From IMG/VR virus record IMGVR_UViG_3300021962_000590, positions 1-25,462 of that record: 25,462 nt of DNA; one strand, 5' to 3'. The notes under the pieces were generated by a model. It ran no database searches. It had not been told where the DNA came from and worked only from the letters and a program-made list of their open reading frames with translations. Origin of the DNA: a virus. Both the position numbers and the translations under genes were made by a program. This document shows positions 6,990 through 14,527 of this stretch, in pieces (positions within the stretch are counted from its first letter, which is position 1; every line of letters starts with the position of its first letter).

Positions 6990-8093
6990 TTAACAGGCTT
7001 TATTAACAGAAGTCTCAAAATAATCTACAATTATTCTCTTTTTTACAGAGGTTCGAGCAAGCTCCATATTTTTTTTCAACAAATCAACTTTTTTGTAGTT
7101 TTCGCTAAACAATGCTTTTAAATTTCTAGCTAGCAATCGCACGCCTTCGGGCGGAACCGCATTTCCAATCTGTCGGCGTATTTCACCAACCGATCCTAAA
7201 AAAACAAACGAATCTGGAAATGATTGAAGTCTTGCTCTTTCGCGATTAGTCAAAGCTCTTAATTCCGGATAATGATATCCCCAAGTTCCTCCTCCACCTG
7301 CCGCAATTAATGTTTTAGCAGGTTCGCTTCTGTGAATTCTTCTATAAATTAGGCTGATCATCCCTTTAACATAATGTGGGTCATCTTTGGGAATGTCAGT
7401 GAAATTTCCTCCCTCTGGAATTTTAGCTAATATCTCTTTCGTGCGTGGCATGATTTTCATATGCTCATTATTGTGTAGTACTTTTTCAACTTCATGTAAA
7501 GCTTCACCAGCCGTAAAATATGGCTTATTAACCTTTGGGCCGTGCGTAGGGGTTGGATGTTCAAAATCAAAACATGTATCGTTTCTTACTCCAACAAATA
7601 ATACTCTTTGTCGAAACTGCGGAATACCGTAATCTGCAAAATTATACAACTTGATGCTAAGTGTATACCCGGGCTGAATGGCTTCAAAGTCGCTTATTAT
7701 TTGCTGTATTGCCTTTCCATTATTAGCACTTAAAATCCCTTTCACATTTTCTGCTACAAAAGCTTTCGGCTTTTTTGCATCAATAAACCTCAAAAACTCT
7801 TTGTATAAACTACCTCTATCACCTTCTAAGCCGGGTCTTTTCCAAATAATTGAAAAATCCTGACAAGGGAATCCCCCAATCACAATATCACATGAAGGCA
7901 CGCTTTTCTCGCAATAAGGATCGATTTCTAAAATACTTCTTCGATCAACTTTTGAATCTTTAAAATTCAGTTCGTAAGTATCAGCAGCCCATTTATTAAA
8001 TTCATTCGAGTAGACAACGTCATAGCCTTCTAAATGAAATCCTAAATCAAGTCCTCCACAACCAGCAAACAGTGAAATAACTTTTGGTTTCAC
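6990..8093 (-). CDS. dcm: DNA (cytosine-5-)-methyltransferase, 367 aa
   Basis: It transfers a methyl group from S-adenosylmethionine to C5 of cytosine in a specific DNA site. Motifs appear in order: I FAGCGGLDLGF (cofactor binding), IV GGFPCQDFS with the catalytic Cys, VI AENVKG, VIII FRQRVLFVG, IX RERARLQSFPD and X RRQIGNAVPP. The target-recognition region lies between VIII and IX (about residues 185-290). The start is GTG at 8093, preceded by AAGGAA. A 45-residue basic C-terminal extension follows motif X. No restriction endonuclease gene is adjacent, so it is probably an orphan enzyme protecting phage DNA from host restriction. The target site cannot be read from sequence. Confidence 0.93.
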   Translation of the reverse strand: MKPKVISLFAGCGGLDLGFHLEGYDVVYSNEFNKWAADTYELNFKDSKVDRRSILEIDPYCEKSVPSCDIVIGGFPCQDFSIIWKRPGLEGDRGSLYKEFLRFIDAKKPKAFVAENVKGILSANNGKAIQQIISDFEAIQPGYTLSIKLYNFADYGIPQFRQRVLFVGVRNDTCFDFEHPTPTHGPKVNKPYFTAGEALHEVEKVLHNNEHMKIMPRTKEILAKIPEGGNFTDIPKDDPHYVKGMISLIYRRIHRSEPAKTLIAAGGGGTWGYHYPELRALTNRERARLQSFPDSFVFLGSVGEIRRQIGNAVPPEGVRLLARNLKALFSENYKKVDLLKKNMELARTSVKKRIIVDYFETSVNKAC

Positions 8094-8205
8094 AATTTTA
8101 TTTCCTTTTGCCTTTAATGATAATGCATTTACTTTTTTTTATATTGATAATAAAATATATAAACTCGTTTTTAATTCAATGTCACAAAAACATGTCGTAA
8201 AAAAA

Positions 8206-8227
8206 GGCCCTCGTCTGCTTAAGGGCC
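8206..8227 (-). terminator. Rho-independent terminator of the recombination operon
   Basis: On the minus strand GGCCCT pairs with AGGGCC around a 10-base loop, followed directly by a run of T. It lies 14 bases past the yqaJ stop and upstream of the methyltransferase gene, which therefore needs its own promoter in the AT-rich 8094-8205 stretch. A TTGAAT / TATTTT pair spaced 16 is a candidate. Confidence 0.8.
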
Positions 8228-8240
8228 AAACCACTTTGGT

Positions 8241-9089
8241 TTATTTAAGTTTTTTAATAGTCCAGTTCTCAGAACCTTCAGAGCGATATTTCTCTAAATC
8301 AATGCCGGTGATGTCTGGTATAGCATCGTATTTAATACGCCCCTTCACGTAATTCTTTGTAATCTTGTAGCCGAAAGCTTCAGTATCTCTACCCTCACAA
8401 AGATCGATGATTTCTTGCTTTGCAAGCTCTTTTAATGCTTCATGCGACTCAATAGTTAGCTTATGATATTCGAAGCGTTTAATCGCCTCTTCTAAGCGTT
8501 TATCATCATTTTGATTTATAATCAAACTTGCGGGATCAGTAAAAAGCATTTCATCGTAAAACTTTTTCTCTTCTTCGATAAGCTTTAGAATGAACTCTTC
8601 ATCTCTATGCACTACAAGAAGTATTGATTTTCCTTCCCAGAAGCAGAAATAGTGACATACTTTTAGATCCGTGACAAATAGCGCGTGTTGCATTTGACAG
8701 CGGTAATACTGGGGTATCTCTCGTCTTTGTGCTTGCTCAAAAGCAGATTTACCGCATTTTATTTCGACAATATGTTGCCCACCTTCCGCTAGCCCATCAA
8801 GTGACGCCATAGCCCAAAAGTACTCATCATGAACACATACTTCTGGGATAACTATTACATTCTCTTGAAGCATATAAACTTCACGAGCTCTTGGCTCAAG
8901 CTCACGCCCAAGCCTCATTGCTTCGTTTTCTTCTTGCTCTTGAGCAACTCCAAGCTTTTGTTTAAGCACATCTTTTCGGCTCTTGTATGGATTTAAGCCC
9001 ATGATGGATGCTGCATCAGTGCTAGTAATGCAGCATTTTCTCTTCTCAATCCATTCTTTAGAGCCTTGTTCTAATTGTAGTATCTTCAA
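8241..9089 (-). CDS. YqaJ-family (lambda Exo-like) 5'-3' exonuclease, 282 aa
   Basis: This family degrades one strand of duplex DNA ends to expose 3' single strands for annealing. Visible landmarks are GSKEWIEKRKCCITSTDAAS and MGLNPY near the start, GRELEPRAREVY, the metal-binding MASLDG and IVEIKCG (the D...E-x-K core of the PD-(D/E)xK fold), and the helix QYYRCQMQHAL. Its length fits phage YqaJ proteins. It overlaps ssb by four bases (ATGA), giving coupled translation. Together with SSB and ERF it forms a phage two-component recombination system. Confidence 0.9.
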   Translation of the reverse strand: MKILQLEQGSKEWIEKRKCCITSTDAASIMGLNPYKSRKDVLKQKLGVAQEQEENEAMRLGRELEPRAREVYMLQENVIVIPEVCVHDEYFWAMASLDGLAEGGQHIVEIKCGKSAFEQAQRREIPQYYRCQMQHALFVTDLKVCHYFCFWEGKSILLVVHRDEEFILKLIEEEKKFYDEMLFTDPASLIINQNDDKRLEEAIKRFEYHKLTIESHEALKELAKQEIIDLCEGRDTEAFGYKITKNYVKGRIKYDAIPDITGIDLEKYRSEGSENWTIKKLK

Positions 9090-9436
9090 AATGGTAGCTC
9101 ATCTGTTACAGAGATTTCAGAAGCGGTTTTTTCTATTGATTTGCTGGGCAAGAAATAAAGATTAGTGATGACTAATTCTAAAGATACTTGCGTAGCTCCT
9201 GATTTGTCTGCATATGTTCGTGGCTTCTTTAAATCACCTTGCACCCCAATAAGCGAGCCTTTCTTCAAAAAGCTAATCATCTTATCGTGTGTATCGCCGA
9301 ATGCTGTGCATCTAATCCAGAAAGTATCTTCATCTTTTCCGCATGCTATTGAGAAAGTTGTTACCTTTTGCCCTTGCTGTGTAAATCGTGATTCAGGGTT
9401 TTTGCCGAGAAACCCGATGATATTTAGTTGTTTCAT
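9086..9436 (-). CDS. ssb: Single-stranded DNA-binding protein, 116 aa
   Basis: An OB-fold protein that coats single-stranded DNA during phage replication and recombination. The N-terminus NIIGFLGKNPESRFTQQGQK followed by VTTFSIACG, then DTFWIRCTAFG and KKGSLIGVQGDLK, is the classic SSB order. It ends in an acidic tip DELPF, the partner-binding tail of the DDIPF type. It is shorter than typical bacterial SSB because the linker is short. It lies between erf (2 bases away) and yqaJ (overlap), clearly one operon. Confidence 0.93.
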   Translation of the reverse strand: MKQLNIIGFLGKNPESRFTQQGQKVTTFSIACGKDEDTFWIRCTAFGDTHDKMISFLKKGSLIGVQGDLKKPRTYADKSGATQVSLELVITNLYFLPSKSIEKTASEISVTDELPF

Positions 9437-9438
9437 AG

Positions 9439-10050
9439 CTATTTACTTTGTAATTGTTTAATGATTTTAATTGCTTCTTCATGCGTTAATTGCGTAATTT
9501 CTTTTACTTTAAAATGATCTAAAATACTTTGTAAATTAGAACCAGTTTTTTGCACTAAATGCAAAATAGTATTCTCTTGAGTTTTGCTTATCGGAGGATC
9601 AATTTTCTGTTGTCTGACTTGATCTTTTTTTTCTATACAACTATCTGAATCTACAACTTTTTTACAAGCTTCGCCGTCATCGTCATCTTCACCAGTTGCT
9701 ATACAGAATATAGAACTTAGCGCATATCTACGAGCGTAAGTTATTGCTGAACCGAATTTTTGCATGTCAACGATTGCCATGAGCAAAGGCATTACACTGA
9801 TTATAAATTGTCCGCTTTTGTGTGCTATACGAGTGCGTAATAAGTAGTTTGTGCCATCGTACTCGGGGTATTGCATTACTGAAATGCCGTGCTTTGCAGT
9901 GATCGGCCGTAATACTTCAATGATACTTTCTAAACTTGCGTACTCATTTTTTAAGTGGGGATTCTTTTTATCTTTAATAGCTTTTTTTACTTCTTGTTGA
10001 ACAATTGCAATTGCTTCATCTAAATCTTTTGTTTCTTGTGAACTTTCCAT
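9439..10050 (-). CDS. erf: ERF-family single-strand annealing protein, 203 aa
   Basis: ERF proteins (named for P22 Erf) anneal complementary single strands and promote phage recombination or circularisation. The domain spans residues about 8-125: NPHLKNEYASLESIIEVLRP, the core GISVMQYPEY, GQFIISVMPL and the signature MQKFGSAITYARRYALSSIF followed by GEDDDDGE. A basic, Lys-Gln linker and a C-terminal helical segment follow. It is the first gene of the leftward erf-ssb-yqaJ operon and starts about 40 bases downstream of the promoter at 10081-10109. Confidence 0.9.
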   Translation of the reverse strand: MESSQETKDLDEAIAIVQQEVKKAIKDKKNPHLKNEYASLESIIEVLRPITAKHGISVMQYPEYDGTNYLLRTRIAHKSGQFIISVMPLLMAIVDMQKFGSAITYARRYALSSIFCIATGEDDDDGEACKKVVDSDSCIEKKDQVRQQKIDPPISKTQENTILHLVQKTGSNLQSILDHFKVKEITQLTHEEAIKIIKQLQSK

Positions 10051-10080
10051 TTTACTTTCTCTTGAAATTAATAAAACTAT

Positions 10081-10109
10081 AATGTAGCATACTCGCTATA
10101 AACATGCAA
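10081..10109 (-). promoter_or_regulatory. Promoter for the erf-ssb-yqaJ operon
   Basis: On the minus strand TTGCAT (10109-10104) is followed after 17 bases by TACATT (10086-10081), with TGC just before the -10 box (extended -10). The geometry and bases match the promoters at 998-1027 and 14528-14557. Confidence 0.7.
10085..10098. promoter_or_regulatory. Candidate operator, copy 2 (TAGCATACTCGCTA)
   Basis: A 14-bp palindrome with TAGC/GCTA arms sits between the divergent erf operon and the HTH gene, overlapping the first two bases of the erf -10 box. A regulator bound here could control both directions. Confidence 0.5.
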
Positions 10110-10133
10110 TTAAATAAATACAAAGGATTATAT

Positions 10134-10361
10134 ATGAGATTAAAGGACTGGATGCAAAAAAATAGAGTATCATATCAAAAGTTAGCTGATGCCGTTGGAT
10201 CGACACCGAGAGTATTACACAGATGGAGTTTGCAAGATGCGCCATCAAGCATATACATAGCTTCTAATATTATTAAAGCTACAAGGGGCGAAGTTACACT
10301 TGAAGATTTAGCTCAAGAGTACTTAGACAGTGAAAAGTTTCATAATAACGAAGACAGCTAG
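10134..10361 (+). CDS. Small helix-turn-helix DNA-binding protein (Cro/CI-like), 75 aa
   Basis: The start at 10134 is chosen because AAAGGA lies 8 bases upstream; an ATG at 10104 lacks such a site. Residues 2-50 resemble an XRE/Cro-type HTH: LKDWMQKNRVSYQKLADAVG (helices 1-2) and STPRVLHRWSLQ (turn and recognition helix), then a third helix and an acidic tail. It lies divergent from the recombination operon with a palindromic operator between them, the usual arrangement for a phage regulator. It could be a Cro-like or CI-like repressor of the TAGCnnnnnnGCTA sites; that link is inference. Confidence 0.75.
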   Translation: MRLKDWMQKNRVSYQKLADAVGSTPRVLHRWSLQDAPSSIYIASNIIKATRGEVTLEDLAQEYLDSEKFHNNEDS

Positions 10362-10478
10362 TAAAAACCCCCACATCAAAACTATTGCGAGCGCAACTTC
10401 ATCATTTTTTGCGCTATGATACAATTCTTTTATAACCTCTCTCCACGTCGAGGGGGGTTTTTTTGGGCAAAAGTTCAT
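10323..10478 (-). CDS. Small membrane protein, 51 aa
   Basis: The ATG at 10478 has a good ribosome site (AAGGAG, about 9 bases upstream); a longer frame upstream lacks one. Residues 1-28 are soluble (MNFCPKKPPSTWREVIKELY). Residues about 29-48 form one transmembrane helix (EVALAIVLMWGFLLAVFVIM), ending KLFTV. Size and single helix are compatible with a pinholin- or exclusion-type phage protein, but no family is recognised. Its end overlaps the end of the convergent HTH gene by 39 bases, so each transcript is partly antisense to the other. Confidence 0.6.
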   Translation of the reverse strand: MNFCPKKPPSTWREVIKELYHSAKNDEVALAIVLMWGFLLAVFVIMKLFTV

Positions 10479-10542
10479 ATTTACTTGCTCCTTAAATACT
10501 TTTACCTTACAACATAGATTTTTTAAAGTAATGCGAAAAAAG

Positions 10543-10579
10543 AAAAACCCCAAGAGCTACTAACCTCTTAGGGCTTTTT
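10543..10579. terminator. Bidirectional terminator
   Basis: CCC-AAGAG pairs with CTCTT-A-GGG (one bulged A) around an 8-base loop, with T runs on both strands. It insulates the small membrane gene from the replication region. Confidence 0.75.
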
Positions 10580-10760
10580 GTGTCTCATATTTTGCGATAT
10601 GAGTCGCGCGAAGCGCATTGAATCCCACATTTAACCATATTAAACTAAATGTCGGGGTCCCCAATAATTAACTTACAAACTCAATGGGGGCTATTAAAAT
10701 AATAACAAATGTTGTTTTATTGCAATAGTTAAATAAGTTTGTAAATACTTAGAGGTATTT
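10580..10760. other. Intergenic region ahead of the replication genes with nested inverted repeats
   Basis: Non-coding, about 180 bases. It holds a perfect 7-bp inverted repeat CTCATAT/ATATGAG (10584-10603) and GGGGTCCCC (10654-10662). A wide 9-bp inverted repeat TTACAAACT (10673-10681) / AGTTTGTAA (10736-10744) encloses a smaller AACAA/TTGTT. A TTGCAA (10720-10725) about 16 bases before TAAATA may be the promoter. Position next to O-like initiators makes it a candidate origin or initiator-autoregulation site. Confidence 0.45.
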
Positions 10761-11117
10761 ATGAGTAATGATAATCTTGTTCTAGCTGACCTGTATGAAG
10801 ATGGTTATACGTGTATCCCAAATTATTTTTTAGACAATTTTTCAACTGAAATATCCCCATCAGAATTTGTTATTATGATTTGTTTATTCAGACATGCAAA
10901 ATATAAATCTTTGAATTCTGAATTCATAGATGAAATATCACTTATTGAAATGTCTAAATATGCAAATTTAGCAAAAAAAACTATTGTGACAAGTTTAGAA
11001 AAACTTTTACAAAAACAATATATTTTTCGAATAAAACACGTTGTTTCAAACAATAGACATCAAACAAATAAGTATATACTTAATACTGAAAAATTGTTTG
11101 GTGTTAAAGATGAATAA
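10761..11117 (+). CDS. Winged-helix replication-initiator-like protein 1, 118 aa
   Basis: It starts at ATG after AGAGGT. The pattern DGYTCIPNYFLDNF, SPSEFVIMICLFRH, DEISLIEMSKYANLAKKTIV and LEKLLQKQYIFRI matches the N-terminal DNA-binding domain of phage replication protein O and related winged-helix initiators. It lacks the C-terminal helicase-interaction region, so it may act only as a DNA-binding partner or regulator. It overlaps the next, paralogous gene by 8 bases. Family assignment is by pattern and by the following helicase gene. Confidence 0.7.
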   Translation: MSNDNLVLADLYEDGYTCIPNYFLDNFSTEISPSEFVIMICLFRHAKYKSLNSEFIDEISLIEMSKYANLAKKTIVTSLEKLLQKQYIFRIKHVVSNNRHQTNKYILNTEKLFGVKDE

Positions 11118-11646
11118 AAAAAGTTTTTCTTTTAGTGAAAATTACAATGAAGGGTTTTTAGCAATACCGAGACATTTTCTAAAAAATTATCGCAACAAAT
11201 TAGCTCCGTCTCAATTTCTTGTGATCATCTGCATTTTTGAAAAAACGCTAGGTTTTCAAAAACTAGAAGACCAAATCTCTCTATCACAGCTAGTAGAAAT
11301 GAGCGGTCTAACTAAGCAGACATGCATTAATTGTTTAAAGTCTCTTGAAGAACAGAATTTTATATTTATAGATAGAACAACTAAAGAAAAAATTGATCAA
11401 ACAAACGTCATTAAATTAAATATAAAAAAATTATTTGCAGGTAGTCTAAAAATCACACAGGGGGAGTCTAATCAAAATAATTTATGTAGTCTAAAAATCA
11501 TACACACAAAAGAAACTAAACAAAATAAAAGAGAATTTTTTTCTTTTGAAAAAAAAGAAGAGTATCCCGAAATTCCCATCTTAAATAACGAAATGTTACA
11601 GAATGCCCAAAATTTCGATTTTAAGGCAGTGAATACACTTAGCTAA
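11110..11646 (+). CDS. Winged-helix replication-initiator (O-like) protein 2, 178 aa
   Basis: The start at 11110 is chosen because the conserved part begins there and the gene then overlaps the stop of its paralogue. The N-terminal domain mirrors the previous protein: EGFLAIPRHFLKNY, APSQFLVIICIFEK, DQISLSQLVEMSGLTKQTCI, LKSLEEQNFIFIDR. Residues about 115-178 form a polar linker and an acidic C-terminus, the place where lambda O-type proteins contact the helicase system. It probably recognises the origin and helps load the DnaB-like helicase encoded 46 bases downstream. Two O-like paralogues in tandem suggest duplication. Confidence 0.75.
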   Translation: MNKKSFSFSENYNEGFLAIPRHFLKNYRNKLAPSQFLVIICIFEKTLGFQKLEDQISLSQLVEMSGLTKQTCINCLKSLEEQNFIFIDRTTKEKIDQTNVIKLNIKKLFAGSLKITQGESNQNNLCSLKIIHTKETKQNKREFFSFEKKEEYPEIPILNNEMLQNAQNFDFKAVNTLS

Positions 11647-11692
11647 CCCAACACACTAACCAAAGACTTTAACGCAAGGACGATGCCCTAAA

Positions 11693-13012
11693 ATGCAAAA
11701 TAACATAGATGCGATGATAAACATAGAAGCAGAAAGAGAAGTAATAGCTTGTTCGTTATTTGACTTCGATATGCGTGATGAAATTTTAAGAAATTTAGTA
11801 GCGGATGATTTTCAAGAACCAACTTTTCGCAAGATTTTCGAAGAGCTCGAAAAGATTAAAAAAGATCAACTCCTCGGCGATCATTTCTTAGTAGCTGAAA
11901 GATTGCAAAAACATAATATTACTCTAAGCTTTATTGAAAGCTTGTTAGCTAGTGCAAGCTACGATATTGAAGTATCTGATAGACTAACGATTCTTAAAAA
12001 ATATTCATCGTGTCGAAAGTCTTGCAACGAAACAAACAGTTACTTAAGAAATATCGCTGAAAACCCACTTTCAATAGCTGAAGAAAGAGACGATCATGTT
12101 AAGAAGCAATTAGATTTGCCGCTTTTTATTAAAAGCGAATCAAAAACTTTCGCAAAACTATACGAAAATTACAAAGGGGATAAAACTTTTCAGGAGTATG
12201 TAAAAGAAGTTATGGAATTGCGCAAACAAAATAAATTACCAATGAACGGTCTGTCTTGGGGCTATCAGAGCTTAGATTTAAAGACCTCGGGCATTACTCA
12301 AGAACATCTAGTGATAATTGGAGCTCGACCAGGCGTTGGGAAAACTACTTTTAGTTTAAATGTATGCTTGAATCTTATTCTAAAGCAAATACCTTGTTTG
12401 TTTATATCTCTTGAGATGCCGGGCAAAGCACTTTCAACAAAAATGACATGTAATTTAGCAAATCTATCGATGAAAAAAGTTGAAGAAGGATTGATATATG
12501 AAGATCAATATAAAAAGCTTTGCGCTATTTCTGAAACACTAAAGAAAACGCCTTTTCATGCAGTTGATGAAAGCATGTATATTAATGACCTTGTACAATC
12601 AGTTAAAGAGCATGTAAGAAAGCACAAAGTTAAAGTCGTGTTTATAGACTATTTGGGACTTATTAAAAATCGTCAACGCTTCGATAGCAAAACTAATGAA
12701 GTAAGCTATCTAACTCGTGAGCTAAAATGCCTTGCAAAAGATACTAAGACCGCAATTATATGTCTTTCCCAGCTCTCACGAGCATCCGAAAAAGAAAATC
12801 GCAGGCCAACAAAGAGTGACTTAAGAGACAGCGGACAAATAGAAGCCGATGCAGATTTAATATTGTTGCTTCATGAAAACGTACAAAAAAGAGACGATTA
12901 TTACTTAACGAATTTTGAAGTAATCGTAGAGAAAAATAGATTTGGCCCTACAGGACTACTAGAGTTTAACTTCGATAAAGATGTCGGCAAAGTGATAGAA
13001 AAAAATGCTTGA
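11693..13012 (+). CDS. dnaB: Replicative DNA helicase, DnaB-like, 439 aa
   Basis: A hexameric 5'-3' helicase for the phage fork. The N-terminal DnaB domain spans residues about 8-105 (EAEREVIACSLFD, DDFQEPTFRKIFEELEKI). The RecA-like motor spans about 165-430: Walker A GARPGVGKTT, LFISLEMPGKALSTKM, Walker B VVFIDYLGL, the sensor motif CLSQLSRASE, and DLRDSGQIEADADLILLLH. The C-terminus is standard (FEVIVEKNRFGPTG). Length is near the family norm. The ribosome site (AAGGAC) is farther than usual from this ATG. Confidence 0.93.
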   Translation: MQNNIDAMINIEAEREVIACSLFDFDMRDEILRNLVADDFQEPTFRKIFEELEKIKKDQLLGDHFLVAERLQKHNITLSFIESLLASASYDIEVSDRLTILKKYSSCRKSCNETNSYLRNIAENPLSIAEERDDHVKKQLDLPLFIKSESKTFAKLYENYKGDKTFQEYVKEVMELRKQNKLPMNGLSWGYQSLDLKTSGITQEHLVIIGARPGVGKTTFSLNVCLNLILKQIPCLFISLEMPGKALSTKMTCNLANLSMKKVEEGLIYEDQYKKLCAISETLKKTPFHAVDESMYINDLVQSVKEHVRKHKVKVVFIDYLGLIKNRQRFDSKTNEVSYLTRELKCLAKDTKTAIICLSQLSRASEKENRRPTKSDLRDSGQIEADADLILLLHENVQKRDDYYLTNFEVIVEKNRFGPTGLLEFNFDKDVGKVIEKNA

Positions 13013-13030
13013 GGATGGAATATCGAATAG

Positions 13031-13249
13031 ATGAAAAATAGAGATAAGATTTACAAAGCACTTGTAAGAGACTACAGAGCCGGTAATCGGCTCTTTTACG
13101 ATGCTTTAAATGAAAAACCAATAAACGCCTTCAGGCTTTCATCTGCGATGTTTTATTTGAATAAAGTTACTTCTGAGATACTTAAAAGCAAGTTTAGCGA
13201 TATAATTACACAGTGCGAGCAAGAAAATGAAAGTAAAGATCCCTTATAA
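13031..13249 (+). CDS. Small hypothetical protein, 72 aa
   Basis: It lies 18 bases after the helicase gene and overlaps the RusA-like gene by 23 bases, so it belongs to the replication operon. The product is helical and basic at the N-terminus (KNRDKIYKALVRDYRAGNRL) and acidic at the end. No motif or family is recognised. Its place between helicase and resolvase suggests an accessory replication or recombination factor, but nothing in the sequence proves this. Confidence 0.6.
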   Translation: MKNRDKIYKALVRDYRAGNRLFYDALNEKPINAFRLSSAMFYLNKVTSEILKSKFSDIITQCEQENESKDPL

Positions 13250-13577
13250 GCTATTCCCAATTGCAAATTCATATGAACACTGGCAATCACGTATGAAACG
13301 TGTTAGGCAAGAATACCTAATCGTCAATAGCTTTCTTAAGGAATTACCTCCTCTTCCTGTAGTTGTAAAGCTTACGAGAATTGCACCCCGCTCATGGGAT
13401 AGTGACAACAATACAATAGCTTTCAAGAATATACGTGATGCTATAGCGAAAAAGTATTTCCCCAAAAGCAGAAATGGGATGATGGATAGTTACAGGGGCT
13501 TTGAATGGCAATATTATCAGACTCGAGGAGAGCCGAAAGAATATGCTATAGAGATTGAGATTGTAGAAAAATGCTAA
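13227..13577 (+). CDS. rusA: RusA-like Holliday junction resolvase, 116 aa
   Basis: RusA enzymes are small dimeric nucleases that cut Holliday junctions. The key block is PRSWDSDNNTIAFKNIRDAI, which carries the spaced Asp residues and Lys that bind metal and cut DNA. A third acidic site is likely near MMDSYRGFEW. Length matches the family (about 115-130). It is the last gene of the rightward replication operon and would resolve structures made by the ERF/YqaJ recombination system before packaging. The product begins MKVKIPYKLFP, a typical N-terminal strand. Confidence 0.82.
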   Translation: MKVKIPYKLFPIANSYEHWQSRMKRVRQEYLIVNSFLKELPPLPVVVKLTRIAPRSWDSDNNTIAFKNIRDAIAKKYFPKSRNGMMDSYRGFEWQYYQTRGEPKEYAIEIEIVEKC

Positions 13578-13811
13578 GTAAGCTTTTTTATTTTGGCGAA
13601 CTTACTTAGCGCAAGATTAAATCTAGGTTGATTTATGTCTTCAGCTTATCAATGATGTGTTTTTTTGTCTAGAATAATGAAAGCGCGCGACCGACGTAAC
13701 GAGCGCGCATTATTTATTTGCTTTAAATTGAACGATAGATATACTCGAAAGAGTTAGAAATCTTCTATAAGATCCCTTTTCTAAGCTCGCTAGTGCATGT
13801 TACTGCGTGTG
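13573..13811. other. Intergenic region with several stem-loops
   Basis: About 235 bases without a gene. A perfect 10-bp inverted repeat GCTAAGTAAG/CTTACTTAGC (13573-13610, 18-base loop) overlaps the rusA stop. A GC-rich hairpin GCGCGC/GCGCGC stands out in the AT-rich surroundings (about 13684-13708). A CGCTAG/CTAGCG pair lies near 13788-13818. These may end converging transcripts or form a small structured RNA. Only the first resembles a terminator, and it lacks a T tail. Confidence 0.5.
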
Positions 13812-14153
13812 CTAGCGTTTTATCAAATACACAACTAAAACAATTAACATCATTAAGTTTAAAGAAAAATTAATATACCAAAACTTTTTCGCCCTTTTAA
13901 ATAAATTCATCTGTTTTTCAAAAGTGCTACTTACTTCATTTTCTTTTACTTCAATTTCATCTGTTTTCTGTAAAAGCTTATTTTTGTAATCCGCATGTTG
14001 CGCTAAAATATTGCAAAAAGTTGATGATGGCAAATTGTTATCTTTTGCGTATCTCGTAATACTTTTTTTTGATAAAACGAAATCTTTGACAATTTCTTTT
14101 TTTTCTTTATCTGTTCTAAAAACTTTTTTTTGTTTCTTTTGTATAGTTACCAT
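13812..14153 (-). CDS. HTH-like protein with C-terminal membrane anchor, 113 aa
   Basis: The ATG at 14153 is chosen for its AAAAGGGA site; a longer frame reaches through a terminator hairpin. Residues about 10-50 resemble a simple helix-turn-helix of the transposase/Psq type: KEKKEIVKDFVLSKKSITRY then AKDNNLPSSTFCNIL. A charged linker follows. Residues about 92-110 form a single transmembrane helix (FSLNLMMLIVLVVYLI) before a basic end. A DNA-binding-like domain tied to the membrane is unusual. It may be a membrane-bound regulator or a superinfection or exclusion protein. Confidence is good for the gene and low for function. Confidence 0.6.
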   Translation of the reverse strand: MVTIQKKQKKVFRTDKEKKEIVKDFVLSKKSITRYAKDNNLPSSTFCNILAQHADYKNKLLQKTDEIEVKENEVSSTFEKQMNLFKRAKKFWYINFSLNLMMLIVLVVYLIKR

Positions 14154-14169
14154 AATTTCCCTTTTGTGT

Positions 14170-14194
14170 AAAAAAAAACCCCTCAAATGAGGGG
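14170..14194 (-). terminator. Terminator placed directly before a ribosome site
   Basis: CCCCTC/GAGGGG with a 4-base loop is followed on the minus strand by nine T residues. It ends the transcript of the gene at 14265-14468. The ribosome site and start of the gene ending at 13812 lie immediately after it, so that gene seems to be reached only by read-through. Confidence 0.75.
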
Positions 14195-14264
14195 CATTGA
14201 TGATGTTACAAAGACAGTAACGAAAAAAGATATAAACTAATTATAGTTATTCCGCAAGCAATTG

Positions 14265-14468
14265 TTAGTCGTCGTCGTTTGTTTCTTCAAGTGAGCTATA
14301 GTAATCATCACGTGCATCTTCTTCGAAGTCACGAATTCTTTTAAGTTCAGAAAGTTGATGCTCAAATATTGTCTGTTCGTAATCTGCAATTAATGTAGTG
14401 TTGCTCTGTAAGTTTTTTGCATAATCTTTTGTAAATTCTACAAGTTTGTCGAAATTAATTAGTGTCAT
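14265..14468 (-). CDS. Small acidic hypothetical protein, 67 aa
   Basis: It starts at ATG after AAAGGGA and has a convincing promoter at 14528-14557 carrying the third copy of the shared palindrome. The protein is a single acidic helical chain (LVEFTKDYAKNLQ, HQLSELKRIRDFEEDARDD) ending in EETNDDD. Small, highly acidic early phage proteins often inhibit host enzymes or mimic DNA, but no known family is recognised. It is transcribed away from the packaging genes and ends at the terminator near 14180. Confidence 0.65.
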   Translation of the reverse strand: MTLINFDKLVEFTKDYAKNLQSNTTLIADYEQTIFEHQLSELKRIRDFEEDARDDYYSSLEETNDDD

Positions 14469-14527
14469 AGTATCCCTTTTATTCTAAGCTTTTTTTGTTA
14501 AACATATCATTGTTTGTTATGAGTATT

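Noticed and set aside
10104-10361. Longer form of the HTH gene from ATG at 10104
   Set aside because: No ribosome site before it, whereas AAAGGA precedes the ATG at 10134 and the domain starts there.
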